Origin: Combretum micranthum
Lineage: Eukaryota; Streptophyta; Magnoliopsida; Myrtales; Combretaceae
Assembly (NCBI GenBank): GCA_024138025.1
Contig: JAMXBD010000640.1
Span: forward strand, 124,001 to 188,000
Reading direction: 5' to 3'
DNA: 64,000 nt
Positions within the stretch are counted from its first letter, which is position 1, and the number at the start of each line of letters is the position of its first letter. Position numbers and translations under genes: made by a program. The notes under the pieces are model-generated. The model saw only the letters and a program-made list of their open reading frames with translations, had not been told where the DNA came from and did no database searches. Positions 36,849 through 48,759 of the stretch are shown here, in pieces.

Positions 36849-36857
36849 TATTATATA
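36849..36857 (-). promoter_or_regulatory. TATA-like box of element C
   Basis: TATATAATA on the - strand, about 880 bp into the LTR. It lies just downstream of a G/C-skewed tract, matching the relative layout of the TATA boxes in B and D. Confidence 0.4.
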
Positions 36858-36929
36858 GGAAAAGAATTTAGGGTTTTGTATGAATAATTAATTGAAGAAA
36901 AATCAAACAAAAGAGAGAGTGAATGAGAA

Positions 36930-36985
36930 GGGGGGGGGGGGGGGGGGAGGTGGGGGTTGGGGGTGTGTTGGGGGGGCGCCGGTTC
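36930..36985. repeat. G-run cluster with quadruplex potential in element C
   Basis: An 18-base G run (36930-36947) is followed by runs of about 5, 5 and 7 G separated by short spacers, ending GGCGCCGGT. On the LTR sense strand this is C-rich and lies about 75-130 bp upstream of the TATA-like box. Antisense proline-rich open frames here are by-products of the run. Confidence 0.8.
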
Positions 36986-37743
36986 TAGGTGAGGAAGAGA
37001 GAGAGAGAGTGTGTTGAATTTGATTTGTGTAATAAAATTTAAACTTAGTAAGTAGTTTGAGTACAAAATATATTGGAAAGGTAAATTTGTAAGGAAGTGA
37101 TGTAAAATTGTAAGAATAGGTTGTAAGGATGTAAGAATAGGGTATGGATGGTTGTACTTGATGAATAGTGTGAAAGAAAGCAAAAAGTTGATTAGACAAT
37201 TAAATTACCGGTAGTAATGAAAATACGATAAAAAGGTTATAACTGTAATTTTTATAACCTGAAAAATTATATAATCGATATTTAGAAATATTATGAAATT
37301 ACGAATCTAATGGTACTAATATCATATTTTCAATATCCCGAGCCCCGGGACATGCTTTTCAAGATTTATATCCGATTGGGCTCAAAATAGGTCGAAAACC
37401 CACTCATCTGATATTGCTAAACATCCTAATATAAATACGAGCCAATCTACACTTCTCACTCATATTTTGACTTCTTGGTTTGAGATCACGGGATTGCCGG
37501 ATCTAAATTGCTAAGGTTTCCTAATGTTTTGTTGACTTAGGATTTCTGATTGCCTTTCTGATTTAGGGTTTTATTTGGAGCTAACTCGTTTCTATTCTTC
37601 TGAGGTTTCATTCTTGGCATCACCGGACATAGGGTTTCCAAGTCCGATTGGTCCAGAGGTATTTTCTTAGGGTTTCGGTTTCCGGTTTTAAGTTTCCTAA
37701 AATCTAACTCAGCTTTGCTAAGAAAACGAAGGTTTACAAAATG

Positions 37744-38640
37744 AATGGATGATCCTATTTTGATAACATTGACCTTGGAAAACTGCCCGTAATCTTTGTT
37801 CATCTAACAAATTAAGTTGTTCTATTCTTCTCTGGACCCATTTTGCTTCATCTAATTGAGTTTCAGTGAGTATCTGTAAGGATGGTATTTTTATTTCCAC
37901 TGGAAGGATAGCTTCGGCTCCGTACACAAGAGAATATGGGGTTGCCCTAGTTGATACTCGAACTGTGGTTCTCTATGCCATTAAGGCAAATGAGAGTGTC
38001 TCATGCCAATCTTTGTAAGTCACTGCCATCTTTTCAATGATTTTCTTAATGTTTTTTTAGCGACCTCAACTACCCCATTCATTTATGGACGATATGGGGT
38101 AGAATTCTTATGGAGTACTCTGAATTGTTGATAGATCTCATCAATTAGCTTATTATTCAAATTGGTTCCATTATCGGTGATGATGATTTTAGGAACTCCA
38201 TACCGAGAAATAATATCTCTTTTAAGGAACTTGGCAACTACGTGCTTGGTGACATTTGCATGAGAGGTAGCTTCCACCCATTTAGTGAAGTAGTCGATGG
38301 CAACCAAAATGAACCTATGCCCATTGGAAGCTTTCGGGGTAATTGGCCCAATTATATCAATGCCCTATATAGAAAAGGGCCAAGGAGACGACAGAGTGTG
38401 TAGTTCCTAGGGAGGTGCATTCTTTTGATCCACATAAATTTGGCATGAGTGGCAATGTCTAACATACTTGATACAATTCGATTCTATAGTTAACCAATAA
38501 TACCCCATCGTCATTATTTTTTGGGCCAAAGTATGACGATTCATGTGTGGGCCACAAAATCCTTCATGAACTTCTTGCATGAGTTTCTTTGCTTCTTCTT
38601 CGTCTACACACCTGAGAAGCATTGTATCGAAAGATCTGTG
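37744..38640 (-). pseudogene. Host integrase: zinc-binding and catalytic core
   Basis: The - strand from 38622 reads an HHCC-type module (VHEGFCGPHMNRHTLAQ, then RHCHSC). Next is the core: MVAIDYFTKWVEA with the first Asp near 38300, ITDNGTN with the second Asp, and NGVVEV with the Glu. A TAA replaces the Gln codon after STPYRP near 38082. One A lost in an A run near 38060 shifts the frame before AVTYKDWHETLSFALMA. The end is ATPYSLVYGAEAILPVEI. Insertion of C follows at 37738. Confidence 0.85.
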
Positions 38641-38829
38641 ATAGAGAGTACTCTCACTGATGACAAAGTGGCCGGCCAGTCTCCTTAGAGTTTTTCTATC
38701 ATTCTTGGTTGCTCCATCTGGGAATTGTCCATTTTGAATAAATTTCTTAATATCTTGATACCATGGACATTGAGTTGATTCAATTTAGAGAAAAAATGCT
38801 GGCCGTCTTTCAATTTTGATCTTTAGAGA

Positions 38830-39250
38830 CTATATCTCCATCCCATCAGTGACCTTAATCAAGGAGGCTAACGTTGCTAATGCGTCTGCGAACTGATTCT
38901 GAATCCTTAGTATATTGGAAAGAGATACTTTTAAATTCTTTGATAAGCTCTCCTAAGTGTTGGCGATATGGCACTAGTTTGGGGTCTTTCATTTGTTATT
39001 CACCCACGATTTGTAGAATAATGAGAGCCGAATCCCCAAACACCTCTAATTGTTAAATTTCTAATTCCATCGCTATTTTGAGACCAAGAATACAAGCTTC
39101 GTATTCAACAACATTATTGGTGTAGGGGAAGATCAACTTAGTAGCTACAGGGAAGTGCTCTTCTTCAGGAGAAATTTGTTCCACCCCAATCCCACAGCCA
39201 TAAACATTTCGACTCCATCAAAGTACATTGTCCAATTTTTTAAGTTGTCA
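38830..39250 (-). pseudogene. Second (archaeal-type) RNase H of the host element
   Basis: The - strand, with stops and a frameshift, reads MYFDG, NNVVEYEACILGLK, LEVFGDSALI and FADALATLAS. These carry the Asp, Glu, Asp and Asp of an RNase H fold. A second RNase H between the RT-linked RNase H and integrase is a mark of Tat/Ogre elements. Confidence 0.75.
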
Positions 39251-39286
39251 GCCTTTGCTTCACTTTAAGTAGCTAACACTTGCTCA

Positions 39287-39553
39287 TCAGGGAATTATTG
39301 TAGTTTCAAGTGCTACCTCTTCTATTGGCAACTCAGCTAATTGATCCGCAATCGCTTGCCCTTTTATTGCTTTTTTTGTGACATACATAATGTCATATTC
39401 AGAAAGCAACATTTTCCATTTAGATATCCTCCCCATTACAATAGGTTTCTTTGATAAATATCTCATTGGGTCATGCTTGGTCAATAACTCAATCGAGTAG
39501 TACAAAGTGTATTGACGAGTCTGTGCATTATCCAAACCAAAGCACAACACGTC
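39287..39553 (-). pseudogene. RT-linked RNase H, downstream half, of the host element
   Basis: The - strand reads RQYTLYYSIELLTKHDPMRY, KWKMLLSEYDI and GQAIADQLAELP. This continues the RNase H begun at 43955-44100, where the last residues before element B are KFSKVEKT. A one-base shift near 39520 separates the two frames. Confidence 0.8.
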
Positions 39554-42500
39554 TGTAAACCCCCAAAATAAAAATTCCTAATTCTTAAAAATAATCCTAG
39601 AAGTCTAATATCAAAATTCAAATCCCGGAAAAATCGACTCAAGATAAAAACCCAATTCTAGACCGAGTCAAAACACCATAAACGAAACCTAAAAAAAATC
39701 GAATCAAGTTAAAACTTAATTCCAAATAAGATAAAAAATGAGTTTTCTGAATCTTAAGAAAACGAGAACCCTTGAAACAAAATATAAAGTCTAACTACCG
39801 GTGTAATCAACATCCGTACGCTAATTAAATCATCTACCCAATTCCTAAAACGCGAATCAAAATGATAAATCCAAATACCGCTTAGCAACGAAATGATGAA
39901 ATCTTAAATCCTTCAGTAAAATTTTAGAATCACAATTTCAATTTTCACCAAAAGTCAAACTGAGTCAACTCATAACCCTAGACTCAGTTAAACGATCCCG
40001 AAAACTAAAAACTATTAAATAATCTCAAATAAAATAAGAGAAACCACAGATATCGAGCTAAAAATATAAAACGACCAAAACCCAAAAATTATACGATCTT
40101 ACAAATATCTCAACGAAACCAGAAGTCAAACCGGAACCTTAAAGTCAACAAAGCCTATAACGAACCCTAGTGTTTAAGATCCGGCAATCCCGCGTTCTCA
40201 AACCCTAGAAAACGAAATTAAGCCAATAGCTTAAAATAGTTCGTAATAATATAAGGTAACATAAAAATATCAGATCCACAAATTTCAAGTGTCCTTCGGA
40301 CTCAAACGGGATCAGTGCTCGAAAAGCGTGTCCCGGAGCTCGAAATATTAAAAGTATTCCGTTTATACCAATAGACTCATAAAAATACAAGGATTCCAAA
40401 AATATCAGATTTAAAATTTTTTGGTAACTAAAAATTACAGATATCGTATTATTACGCGTATTTTTATTATTACCAGTACTTTGATTGTCTAGTCTACTAT
40501 TCATAGTACTTTTCTACTATTCATTACTATTTCACTATCTCTATTTTTTCTTCCACCTATTTCTTACTACCTACATACCTATTTTCTTACTTTTTATATT
40601 TTCGATACATCTTATATCAAATCATACCTTACATATTAATTATTTACTTACAAATTTCACTAAAAAATCAACTCACTCTCTCTCCAATGCATCATGGCCA
40701 GCGCTACTAGCCTCTCCTTCCCTCTCATTTATTTTCTTTTTCAATTTATTTTATTACATAAAAAATTCACTCTAAAAATTCTATAAATACCCCATCTTCT
40801 TCCATTCTTTCACACAATTCATTTCACTACCAAAACTCTCTCAAAATCTCTCCACAAATTCTCTACCAAAACTCTCTCAAACTAATTCCTCACAAAAATC
40901 ATCCCTCATATATAAACTATCTACCACATATCACTACCCACATAATACCCATTTCATCTACCATCTTCATACCACTTACACACTTTAGGTAAATATTTCT
41001 TCCAACTATTATTCACTCATGTCATGTAACTTAACATGACTATGTTGTTGTTTTGAGACTCATATGAGTAGTAAAAGCAACAACATGTTTATGTTTTGTT
41101 CTTGTACATAAGCTTCTTATTTTATTATGTTGTTATTATTATTGTTATTATTTGTTATATAATACTATGTATACTATGTGTATATATATTTATTTAGAGC
41201 ATATAAGCTCATTTGTTATTTATTTATTTCATGCTTTTCTTTAAGACTAGTCTTTCTAGTCTTAGACTTATCCATATCAAGTCAAAACAATCTCTTATTG
41301 ATTTTCTTTAATCTTTCGGGACTAGTCCATTCTTAGTTTCGGAACGCCTTGATAAAGCTAAGGCTCCAATACTTGACTGGGATACCTTGATGAAGCTAAG
41401 GTTCCCAATACTTGATAGTTTATTTTCTTGCTCATTATTTATTTCTAGTATTTTCTTATGTTCTTATTATTTTATATGCTCATGATACTTGCATCTACAT
41501 AATGTTAATGTCTCAACTAATCAAAAAGTGAAATTTTATTTTATTAACTGAACTCAAAACTAGATTTTTTATTATGTGATTTGTCACAAAGTTATTATCA
41601 ACAACATAAAACTAAAGTAATACAAGCTTTCTCAAGTTTCTTAAATAAAAAAGGTGGTTTACCAAGGAAACATAAAGAATAAATATTTTCTTTGTATAAT
41701 GTGGTAACCTAAGTTTTAGTAAAATAATTTGTTAAATATTAAGAAGCTTTACAAAGGCTTAAGATTTAAACTCTTTTAACTCCATAACAAAACTAAGGAA
41801 ACAAACTAGTTTTCAAAGTTAAGATGAATTCAATCCATAAAGTTAAAACCCACTTAGGAAAAACAATGACTTTCAAGTTCCTAAAAAAAAAAAAGAAACT
41901 ATTTTCAAAGAATATAAATAAAAATTTGAAACAAATAATTTTATCAAATAAAGATGACTCTTTTCAAAAGAAATAAAAGAACAAGTTTTAGAAAGCAAAA
42001 ACTTATATTTTAGAAAGAAAAAACTTATATTTTAGAAATAAATATAAAAAGACAAGATTCATTTTCTAAAACCATCCTAAATACCAAATTATAAAAAGGT
42101 TTTCAACAACCTAATGTACTTTTTGATAAAATTGATCTTTTATCACTAGAAGTGAAATTTATGAAAGACTAAGGTTAAAGGAAAATTTACTCGTTTTGGA
42201 AGAAGGAATGAAGGAAATAAAACAAGAATATATTCATTTATAATGAAAATATAAAGTTTCTCCCAAATACTTAAAAAGGAATTTATCAAGATAAGTTTTA
42301 ACACTTTAAAAAAGATTGTTTTATGGAATAAATTGTTGAGATACTACCATTAGAAATTTTGCATATAAAGTGAGCTTATCTATATACTCAAAGTATTTAT
42401 CAAATATATGTTCATATTTATATATAGATTATATATATTGTTACAAAAGGATTTTCTTTAAAATAAAGTTGAGTTAGAAAACGGATTTACAAAAGTTTGG

Positions 42501-43949
42501 TAATTTTCGTTTTAAATCTGTATCCAATATTTTCGGAACCCAAATGATCTTATATGACAAAGATAACCTTAGAAATGGATAGATCTTTTCGAATAGGTAG
42601 AAAACGGTATATTATATGCGAAATTCCGAGTTAAAATGAGCAAGTTATGACCATTTTAAGTTGAAATTTCCTTTTATACGATTTTACTGCGATTTTAAGA
42701 AAAGTCTAGAGTCTCCAAGAATAGAAAATTCATGAAAAACTTATCCCGGGTATTTCTTTTGTCTAGGTGACGAAAGATATGAGATTACCCTACCCGAGGA
42801 TTTCTACGACTAAGAAGATCGCAAAATGGACGAGTGAGTTATTCCTCCTAATTTCGTTACCTTGCTTGTGATTGTAAAGTAGTAACATTAGTATACTAAG
42901 AAAAGATAAAAATGGATATGTTTAGGGGAATTCGGGATTATGTGTATATATGTGATTCTATGTTTATGCGTGAAATAAGAATTAAGAATATTGCAACTTT
43001 GAACTGCTTGTTTAAATAATTTTGTTTACTTACTTGTATGATTGTTTATTGTTTGCTAAATTGATTGATCGCCCCTAATAAACCTTAATAAGGTTTGGCC
43101 TAAGAAAACTAAAACGCTCACGCATAGCATCAATCGAGTCACATCTATTTCAAAAGGCTGCTACTCTTACGCGTAGAGTTGGATTGGCTGTAATCATGCG
43201 GTGCCACGGGCCATGTTCCTTCCTGGAGAATCCAAATCGCTTGGGGAAAGCGACTTTAGGTTCGGAGCCAAGCCAACCGAACGCTGTAGGTGAGGACCTG
43301 GGGACTAGTAGTAGAAGGTTGAGGACCTTCAACCCCGATTCCCTAACCTTTGATACGGAGGGGTAAATCCGTTCTATATATGGTTTCCAGATAACTATAT
43401 ATATTTGCGTAATCATGTGATTGTTGCATTGTATGCATAGCATATGTGTGAAAATATAAATAAACTTGCTTGAAAATATGGTGCGAATGAAAAGGAATAT
43501 CTCACTAAGCTAGTTGTAGCTTATACCCCTATAGATTTTGTTGAAACAGGTATATCCATAGCTTGAATTGAGGATCATGACATTAAGGAAGTCATGGAAG
43601 GATGTTAAGCTCTTATGAAGGAAATGGAACCATAAGATGAAGTAATTTTGTAAGGTTCCTTATATATAATGACTTATATGATTAGAAATGTATATTTATT
43701 TGAAGATAATAGGTGGATATGCCTCTAAGAATTGAAATGAAATATGTGTATGTTTTATGATAAGTATTCTCCTTGCCTTGTTACTTATTCATTATCAATA
43801 TAGATTGTGCTACTCCGATGCGTTCCCTTGGTTGTGATGTACGCCTTGTACATGATATGGAAGCCTTTGCGTGACTAAGGTAGTCATTCCTAGGCTTTAG
43901 TATTATGTACGGCGGACTGCCACGTTTAGGGTACCTCTCGGGTGTGACA
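39554..43949 (+). mobile_element. Element B: solo LTR of the giant-LTR superfamily (4396 bp)
   Basis: Starts TGTAAACCCCC and ends GGGTGTGACA. Perfect 5-bp target duplication ACGTC at 39549-39553 and 43950-43954. It is inserted in the host RNase H. It is closely related along its length to D. A TATA box lies at 40782-40789, giving a U3 of about 1.2 kb and a very long R-U5. No primer site, polypurine tract, gag or pol is visible inside. Confidence 0.9.
40782..40789 (+). promoter_or_regulatory. TATA box of element B
   Basis: TATAAATA within TTCTATAAATACC, followed by pyrimidine-rich text. The same word at the same relative place occurs in D. Confidence 0.55.
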
Positions 43950-43954
43950 ACGTC

Positions 43955-44995
43955 TTTTCAACTTTAGAGAATTTTAGTTCTCTTGGGGCAAATTTCTTGC
44001 TGAGGTAATATATAGCATGTTCTTTCCCGTCTTCACCTTTTTGTCCCAGCATGCAACCCATTGATTCTGGGAGGATGGTGAGACACAATATTAAGGGTCT
44101 TCCTGGCTTGGGGGGTACCAGGATAGAAGGATTCATCAAATACTCTTTGATATGCTGGAAAGCTTGTTCACATTCATTATTCCATTCAATAGTCGCATTT
44201 TTCTTTAGTAATTTGAACCAAGGCTTACATCTATTTGTAAGTTGAGATATGAATCTGGCAATGTAGTTTAGTCTTCCAAGCAAGCCTCTAACTTCTTTTA
44301 AAGTCCTTGGTGGTGACATTTCTAAAATGGACTTTATCTTATCAGGGTCTACCTCAATTCCTTTTTGACTGACTACAAATCCAAGGAGTTTTCCTGAAGA
44401 TGCTTCAAAAGTACACTTTTTTGGGTTCAATTTGAGTTGAAATTTCCTAAGCCGATCAAATAATTTCTTTAGGATTTCAATGTGATCCTCTCCTATTCGA
44501 GATTTGGCAATCATATCATCAACATATACTTCTACTTCTTTGTGCATCAAGTCATGCAACAAAGCCACTATTGCCCTTTGATATGTTGCCCTATGTTCTT
44601 AAGTCCAAAAGGCATCACTTTATAGCAAAATGTACCCCATGTGGTGATGAAGGTTGTCTTAGTCTTATCCTCTTCCACAATATGGATTTGATTATATCTA
44701 GAGAAACCATCCATGAAAGAAAATAGATGGTTTCCTGTAGTGTTGTTGACCAAGACATCAATATGGGGCAAAGGAAAATCATCTTTAGGAGTAGCTTGGT
44801 TTAAATCTCTAAGATCCACACAAACTCTCACTTTGCCATTCTTCTTCATGACCGGTACGATATTTGCAACCCATTCGGGGTAATCCGAGACTTCATTGAA
44901 TCCTACTTCCAATAATTTCTTAACTTCTTCTTTTATCTTAAGTAGGATATCAGGTCTGAATCGTCTTAATTTTTGTTTTTTGGGGTTTTGCATCT
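43955..44995 (-). pseudogene. Reverse transcriptase and start of RNase H, host element
   Basis: From 44993 the - strand reads RFRPDILLKIKEEVKKLLEV, PVMKKNGKVRVCVDLRDLN, FSFMDGFSRYNQI and MPFGLKN. One base is lost near 44580. The next frame then reads ALLHDLMHKEVEVYVDDMI (the YVDD active site), GFVVSQKGIEVDP, LGRLNYIARFI, and the RNase H start IYYLSKKFAPRELKFSKVEKT, where B interrupts. The palm and thumb motifs are near complete, but the frameshift and insertion make it dead. Confidence 0.9.
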
Positions 44996-45499
44996 TCCTT
45001 GATGGGCAATTTATGAACTACGATTGATGGATCTAGACTTAGCATATCAGTGTATGACCAAGAAAAGATCTCTAAATAATTGGCCAAGAATCTGAACATC
45101 TCATGTTTTTACGAGCCACTCAGATTTCCCTCTTCCGAAGATTTCTAGGTTTTTGGTCAGTCCTCAAATTAACCACTGTTATCGACTCATTTACAAAAAT
45201 ATGATGTTTTTCGCATTTATCCTAGTATTCTTAAATCCCTGTGTCATCAGTATTAGTCTCGTCAATTGATTCGATAGAGTCAAAACTGATACTTATTTTC
45301 TTATCTGTTGTGAACTTATGACATCTTGAAGGACTTATGGCGGACTTAGACCTGTAAAGGGGAGATGGAATATATATAGTACAAGAAAAACGAATGTGAG
45401 TGATAGAGATAAGGAAGTTTTAGGAAAACATGAAGGTTCATAATTTCATTCATACGACATATTTATTACAACCGTAGAGGGATCAAGAAAAAAGCAGGG

Positions 45500-46075
45500 T
45501 TAAACATTTTCCTACTTCACCTAAAACTCTTACTTGTCCAGGGAGCTAGTATTGTTGACGGACAAGATAAACCAGTTGTTCAGAGCTGGAGTAGAATTGG
45601 TAACTTCCTTAGTATCAGATTGGTGAACTTGTTCGATCAGGTCATCGGCTTCTGGATATGGAGTGTCAGCAGGTATTGAAACCATAGCTACCCGATCAAA
45701 CAGCTATAATCCAAAATCTTCCATTTCATTACTACCAATATAGGGAATGGCAGTCTCTTGATAAATAGCATAGTCTTATTCTCCCATTACAGTTACCAAT
45801 TGGCCATTAGCCACCAATTTAACATTTTGATGTAGAGAGGAAGGTATTGCCCCTGCTACATGAATCTAAGGTCGCCCCAGTAGTAAATTGAAAGATCTGG
45901 GGATATCCAGCACTTGGAAGGTAATGTTAAATGTCTCAGGGCCAATCTCAACTTCTAACTCAATCTCCCCTTCGATTCCTCTCTTAGATCCATCAAATGC
46001 CTTAACGGTTAATGAGTTTTTCTTGATTTCATATTTGTTTATCTCGAGCAATTCCAAGGTTGATAATGGGCAAAC
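45500..46075 (-). pseudogene. Protease domain, downstream part, and protease-RT spacer
   Basis: The - strand reads VCPLSTLELLEINKY, GEIELEVEIGPETFNI and FQVLDIPRSFNLLLGRP, the body and flap of a Ty3-type aspartic protease. A spacer with several stops follows. The catalytic Asp segment LIDNRSSLNVC lies at 48764-48790, on the other side of element A. Confidence 0.8.
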
Positions 46076-48759
46076 TGAAATAGCCAAGAAATTCTTAATT
46101 TTATTTTATGAATGAATTGTTGAATTATGCATGATAAATATATGTTGATGGTTAATTTAATTTTGATGAGTATTATGATGTGTGAAAGTGTAGAATTATT
46201 TAAATATGTTAGATTAATTATTTATTGAGTTTGTAAAATATTAATATGCCTTAAAGTGTGTTATTTGTGCTTAGAAATAAATGGAATGTATGCATATGAA
46301 AGCCCCTAAGTAGCAGAAAATTTGAGTAAAAAATAGAGCCAATAAAACCCCCTTTTTAATGCCTTAAAACAAAGCCATTTAATTAAGTAAAACAAGTTAA
46401 ATTAATTACCCAAAACAAAGTCATTAAGCCTTTAATGCCCTCATGCCCTTAAAGTCAACATAGGATAAGTTTAAACTTTTTAACTTCAAAAATTTCAAAC
46501 CAAGCCAAAAACCCTCCATTTGCCTTAAACTCATTCCTCTCTTCATCAAAAGAGCTCCCAAGGTGACCCCTAAGTTGAAGTTTGATTTTCTACAATTCTC
46601 ACCATCAAAAGCTTGATCTAGAGTCCTTAAACCGAGCATAGAAGTCCAAGTGGTAAGTGTGTTCTCTATTTTTCATTTTCATGCTTGTATGTGTTCTTGA
46701 TGATATTTTGTTTATGAATTCGTGACCCATGTTGTATGGATATTATATGAAGTGTAATAGGACTAGAGTGGTTAGTTTTATGTGCTTAGGATGAGTTTTG
46801 AAGTGTTGGAAGTGTTGGTGAATGCATGTGGTTGGATGACCTAATATTGAAGAAGATGATAAATAGTGATTTGGAGTTGATGAAGTTTTGGAGATGTTTG
46901 GTGTTGTTTGAATGATGGGATGATCATATAACAAGTTTTGGAAACTTTAGAATGAGTTTAAAGAATTTTAAGAAGTGTAAAATGCATTTTGAAAACAGGG
47001 GATTTCGTCATTTTTTCGCTCCAGTGTACACAGCCTGTGTACATGGTCGTGTAGGCCTTGAAATTCTTAAAGTTGCTCTCGGGTCATTTTTTTTACCCAA
47101 CACGGCCTCCATACACGGGTCGTGTACCCGGTCGTGTAGACTTCCCCTGTTTCGCAGCTCTTTGTATTTTAGCCGTAACTTTTTCATCCGATCTTCGATT
47201 GAGGTGATTCAAGTTGCGTTGGAAAGCTAAGGAAAAGATATAAAACTTTCATGTTTTAAGATTTTACAAATTACAAAAGTATCAGTTCTTAAATTTCAAT
47301 TCTTTCCAGCTGATACGCCTTCCAACAAAGTTTAGAACTTATTGTTGTTTGCTAAAAGTTGTTCAAAGCTTGATAAATGGTCATTTAAGTATTTGTTGGG
47401 TATTGTATAATAATATATGATATCTAAATGCTATGTGATGATGTTATAATAATTTATTTGAATTTCTTTGGATGATTATACTTGAGCTTTGATGAAAATA
47501 TATACTTGAACTAAGTGTGAGTTGTAATTACTTCTTTTACAGTGATTGATTCCCTTTCGATTATCCCTATTAACTCCCGAGCTAATATGGTACGCAGTAA
47601 CCTGCTTGTCTCTGTTAGGATAGGCATTTATAAAACTTAAATATATAATAAGAAAACTTAAAATGTGATTGTTGCTTGTGTTTTATGCCGTTAAAATCCA
47701 ATTCCTACGCCAGGTCATGTATGAACCTAACGGTGACCCCTCATAGTTTGATGAGTTTGGGATGGAAGTTGGTATCCGGTTCGGGGAGCGGCACCTTGCT
47801 CGGTTTGAGCACGGTAGATCTAGGCGCTTAGGCCACTCCTGTCATTTGAGATGACTTTCATTAAGTGGTACGGCGGGTAGTCGACGGGGGGTATAGATCG
47901 GTGAAAATTTATTTAAACTTGGTAGGAAGTACCATAGTTTAGTTTAAACGTTTATGAGAACGGGTGAACTATATTTTATGATATGGAATGAGTATAAATA
48001 GAGCTAAGTAACGGCTATTAACCCTGGAGGAAGCTACTTTTCTCTTTGATTTAACGATATCTAGGACGGTATGAGTACCCGAACTATTTATATCAACCCC
48101 CTGAGCGTCCGAGTGTTACTCAGGTCCCCTCGCGATCCCTATTGTCCGGAGTTTGAATACTCCCGTGTTGATTGATTAATTAAAGATTAAAGAATAATTG
48201 AATGGATGTTGCATATTGCATTTAGACTAAGCTTGTGTGCTTCATCTCGCTTTTGTATTCGTTGCTGTGTACTGGGCCTCTGGCTCATTCTTTTAACAAT
48301 TTCAGGTGATGACCTGGACGAGTCCTATGCGAGCATGGGTTATGGCTCCGATTTTGAGGACTTCCTGGAGGAATATGAGGACTAGAGTTTGACCAGGACT
48401 GAATGGAACCATTCTTTTTGTAATAGACTAGATAGTTAGTTAGAATGGATGTTTATAAAGCTTTGTTAAGCTTTATATTTTGTTATTTTGTTTAAGGCTT
48501 GTAAGAAGCCTGTGGATGTAATATATGTATGTATATATCTAGCTTGATCTGCCTTTGTTTGAAGTTGTGTATATATATGTTAATATGTTTTGAAAAGCTA
48601 CTAAGTAATTATTTCTCAAAATGATTTATTCCTTAAGATTAGGTGAACAATTCATCAAACAATCCTTTTAAGACAACCTTGCATATAATTCTGCAGATTA
48701 TATGCGGTTGGGGAACTGCTATTGCTTATTTCAACTAGGGGTAATAGCGGGTCCTTACA
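46076..48759 (+). mobile_element. Element A: solo LTR or short element of a second family (2684 bp)
   Basis: Starts TGAAATAGCC and ends GGGTCCTTACA. Perfect target duplication CAAAC at 46071-46075 and 48760-48764. Removing it restores the protease frame (SLNVC joins to VCPLSTL with the shared codon). No gag or pol is found inside. It carries the ACACG/CGTGT-rich text (47020-47150) common in LTRs of plant gypsy elements. Sense is assumed + from the end resembling CCTTACA termini that precede primer sites. Confidence 0.85.
48300..48386 (+). other. Short acidic open frame near the 3' end of element A
   Basis: After an ACAATTTCAG acceptor-like word at about 48305, a frame reads GDDLDESYASMGYGSDFED and a few more acidic residues, then TAG. 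There is no upstream ATG in frame close by. It could be a relic of an exon or chance. It is GC-richer than its surroundings. Confidence 0.3.

Larger units (their letters stand above)
33942..37738 (-). mobile_element. Element C: solo LTR of the giant-LTR superfamily (3797 bp)
   Basis: On the - strand it starts TGTAAACCTTCG and ends GGGGCGTGACA. Flanks are GAGTG (33937-33941) and AAATG (37739-37743), a 5-bp target duplication with two C-to-T/G-to-A changes. Removing the element and one flank copy restores the integrase frame. Text shared with B in reverse (GATCCGGCAATCCCGCG; CGTGTCCCGGAGCTCG-like) shows kinship. There is no gag, pol, primer site or second LTR inside. A TATA-like box on the - strand lies at 36857-36849. 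Confidence 0.85.

Noticed and set aside
36851..37199. Proline-rich and histidine-rich frames on the - strand
   Set aside because: They are translations of the G-run cluster and flanking simple sequence in element C.
43184..43366. A 60-codon frame present in both B and D (also 55982-56164) and longer frames on the other strand
   Set aside because: The frame opens at TTG, not ATG, and differences between copies change amino acids as freely as silent sites. It is better explained by conserved LTR DNA than by a protein.
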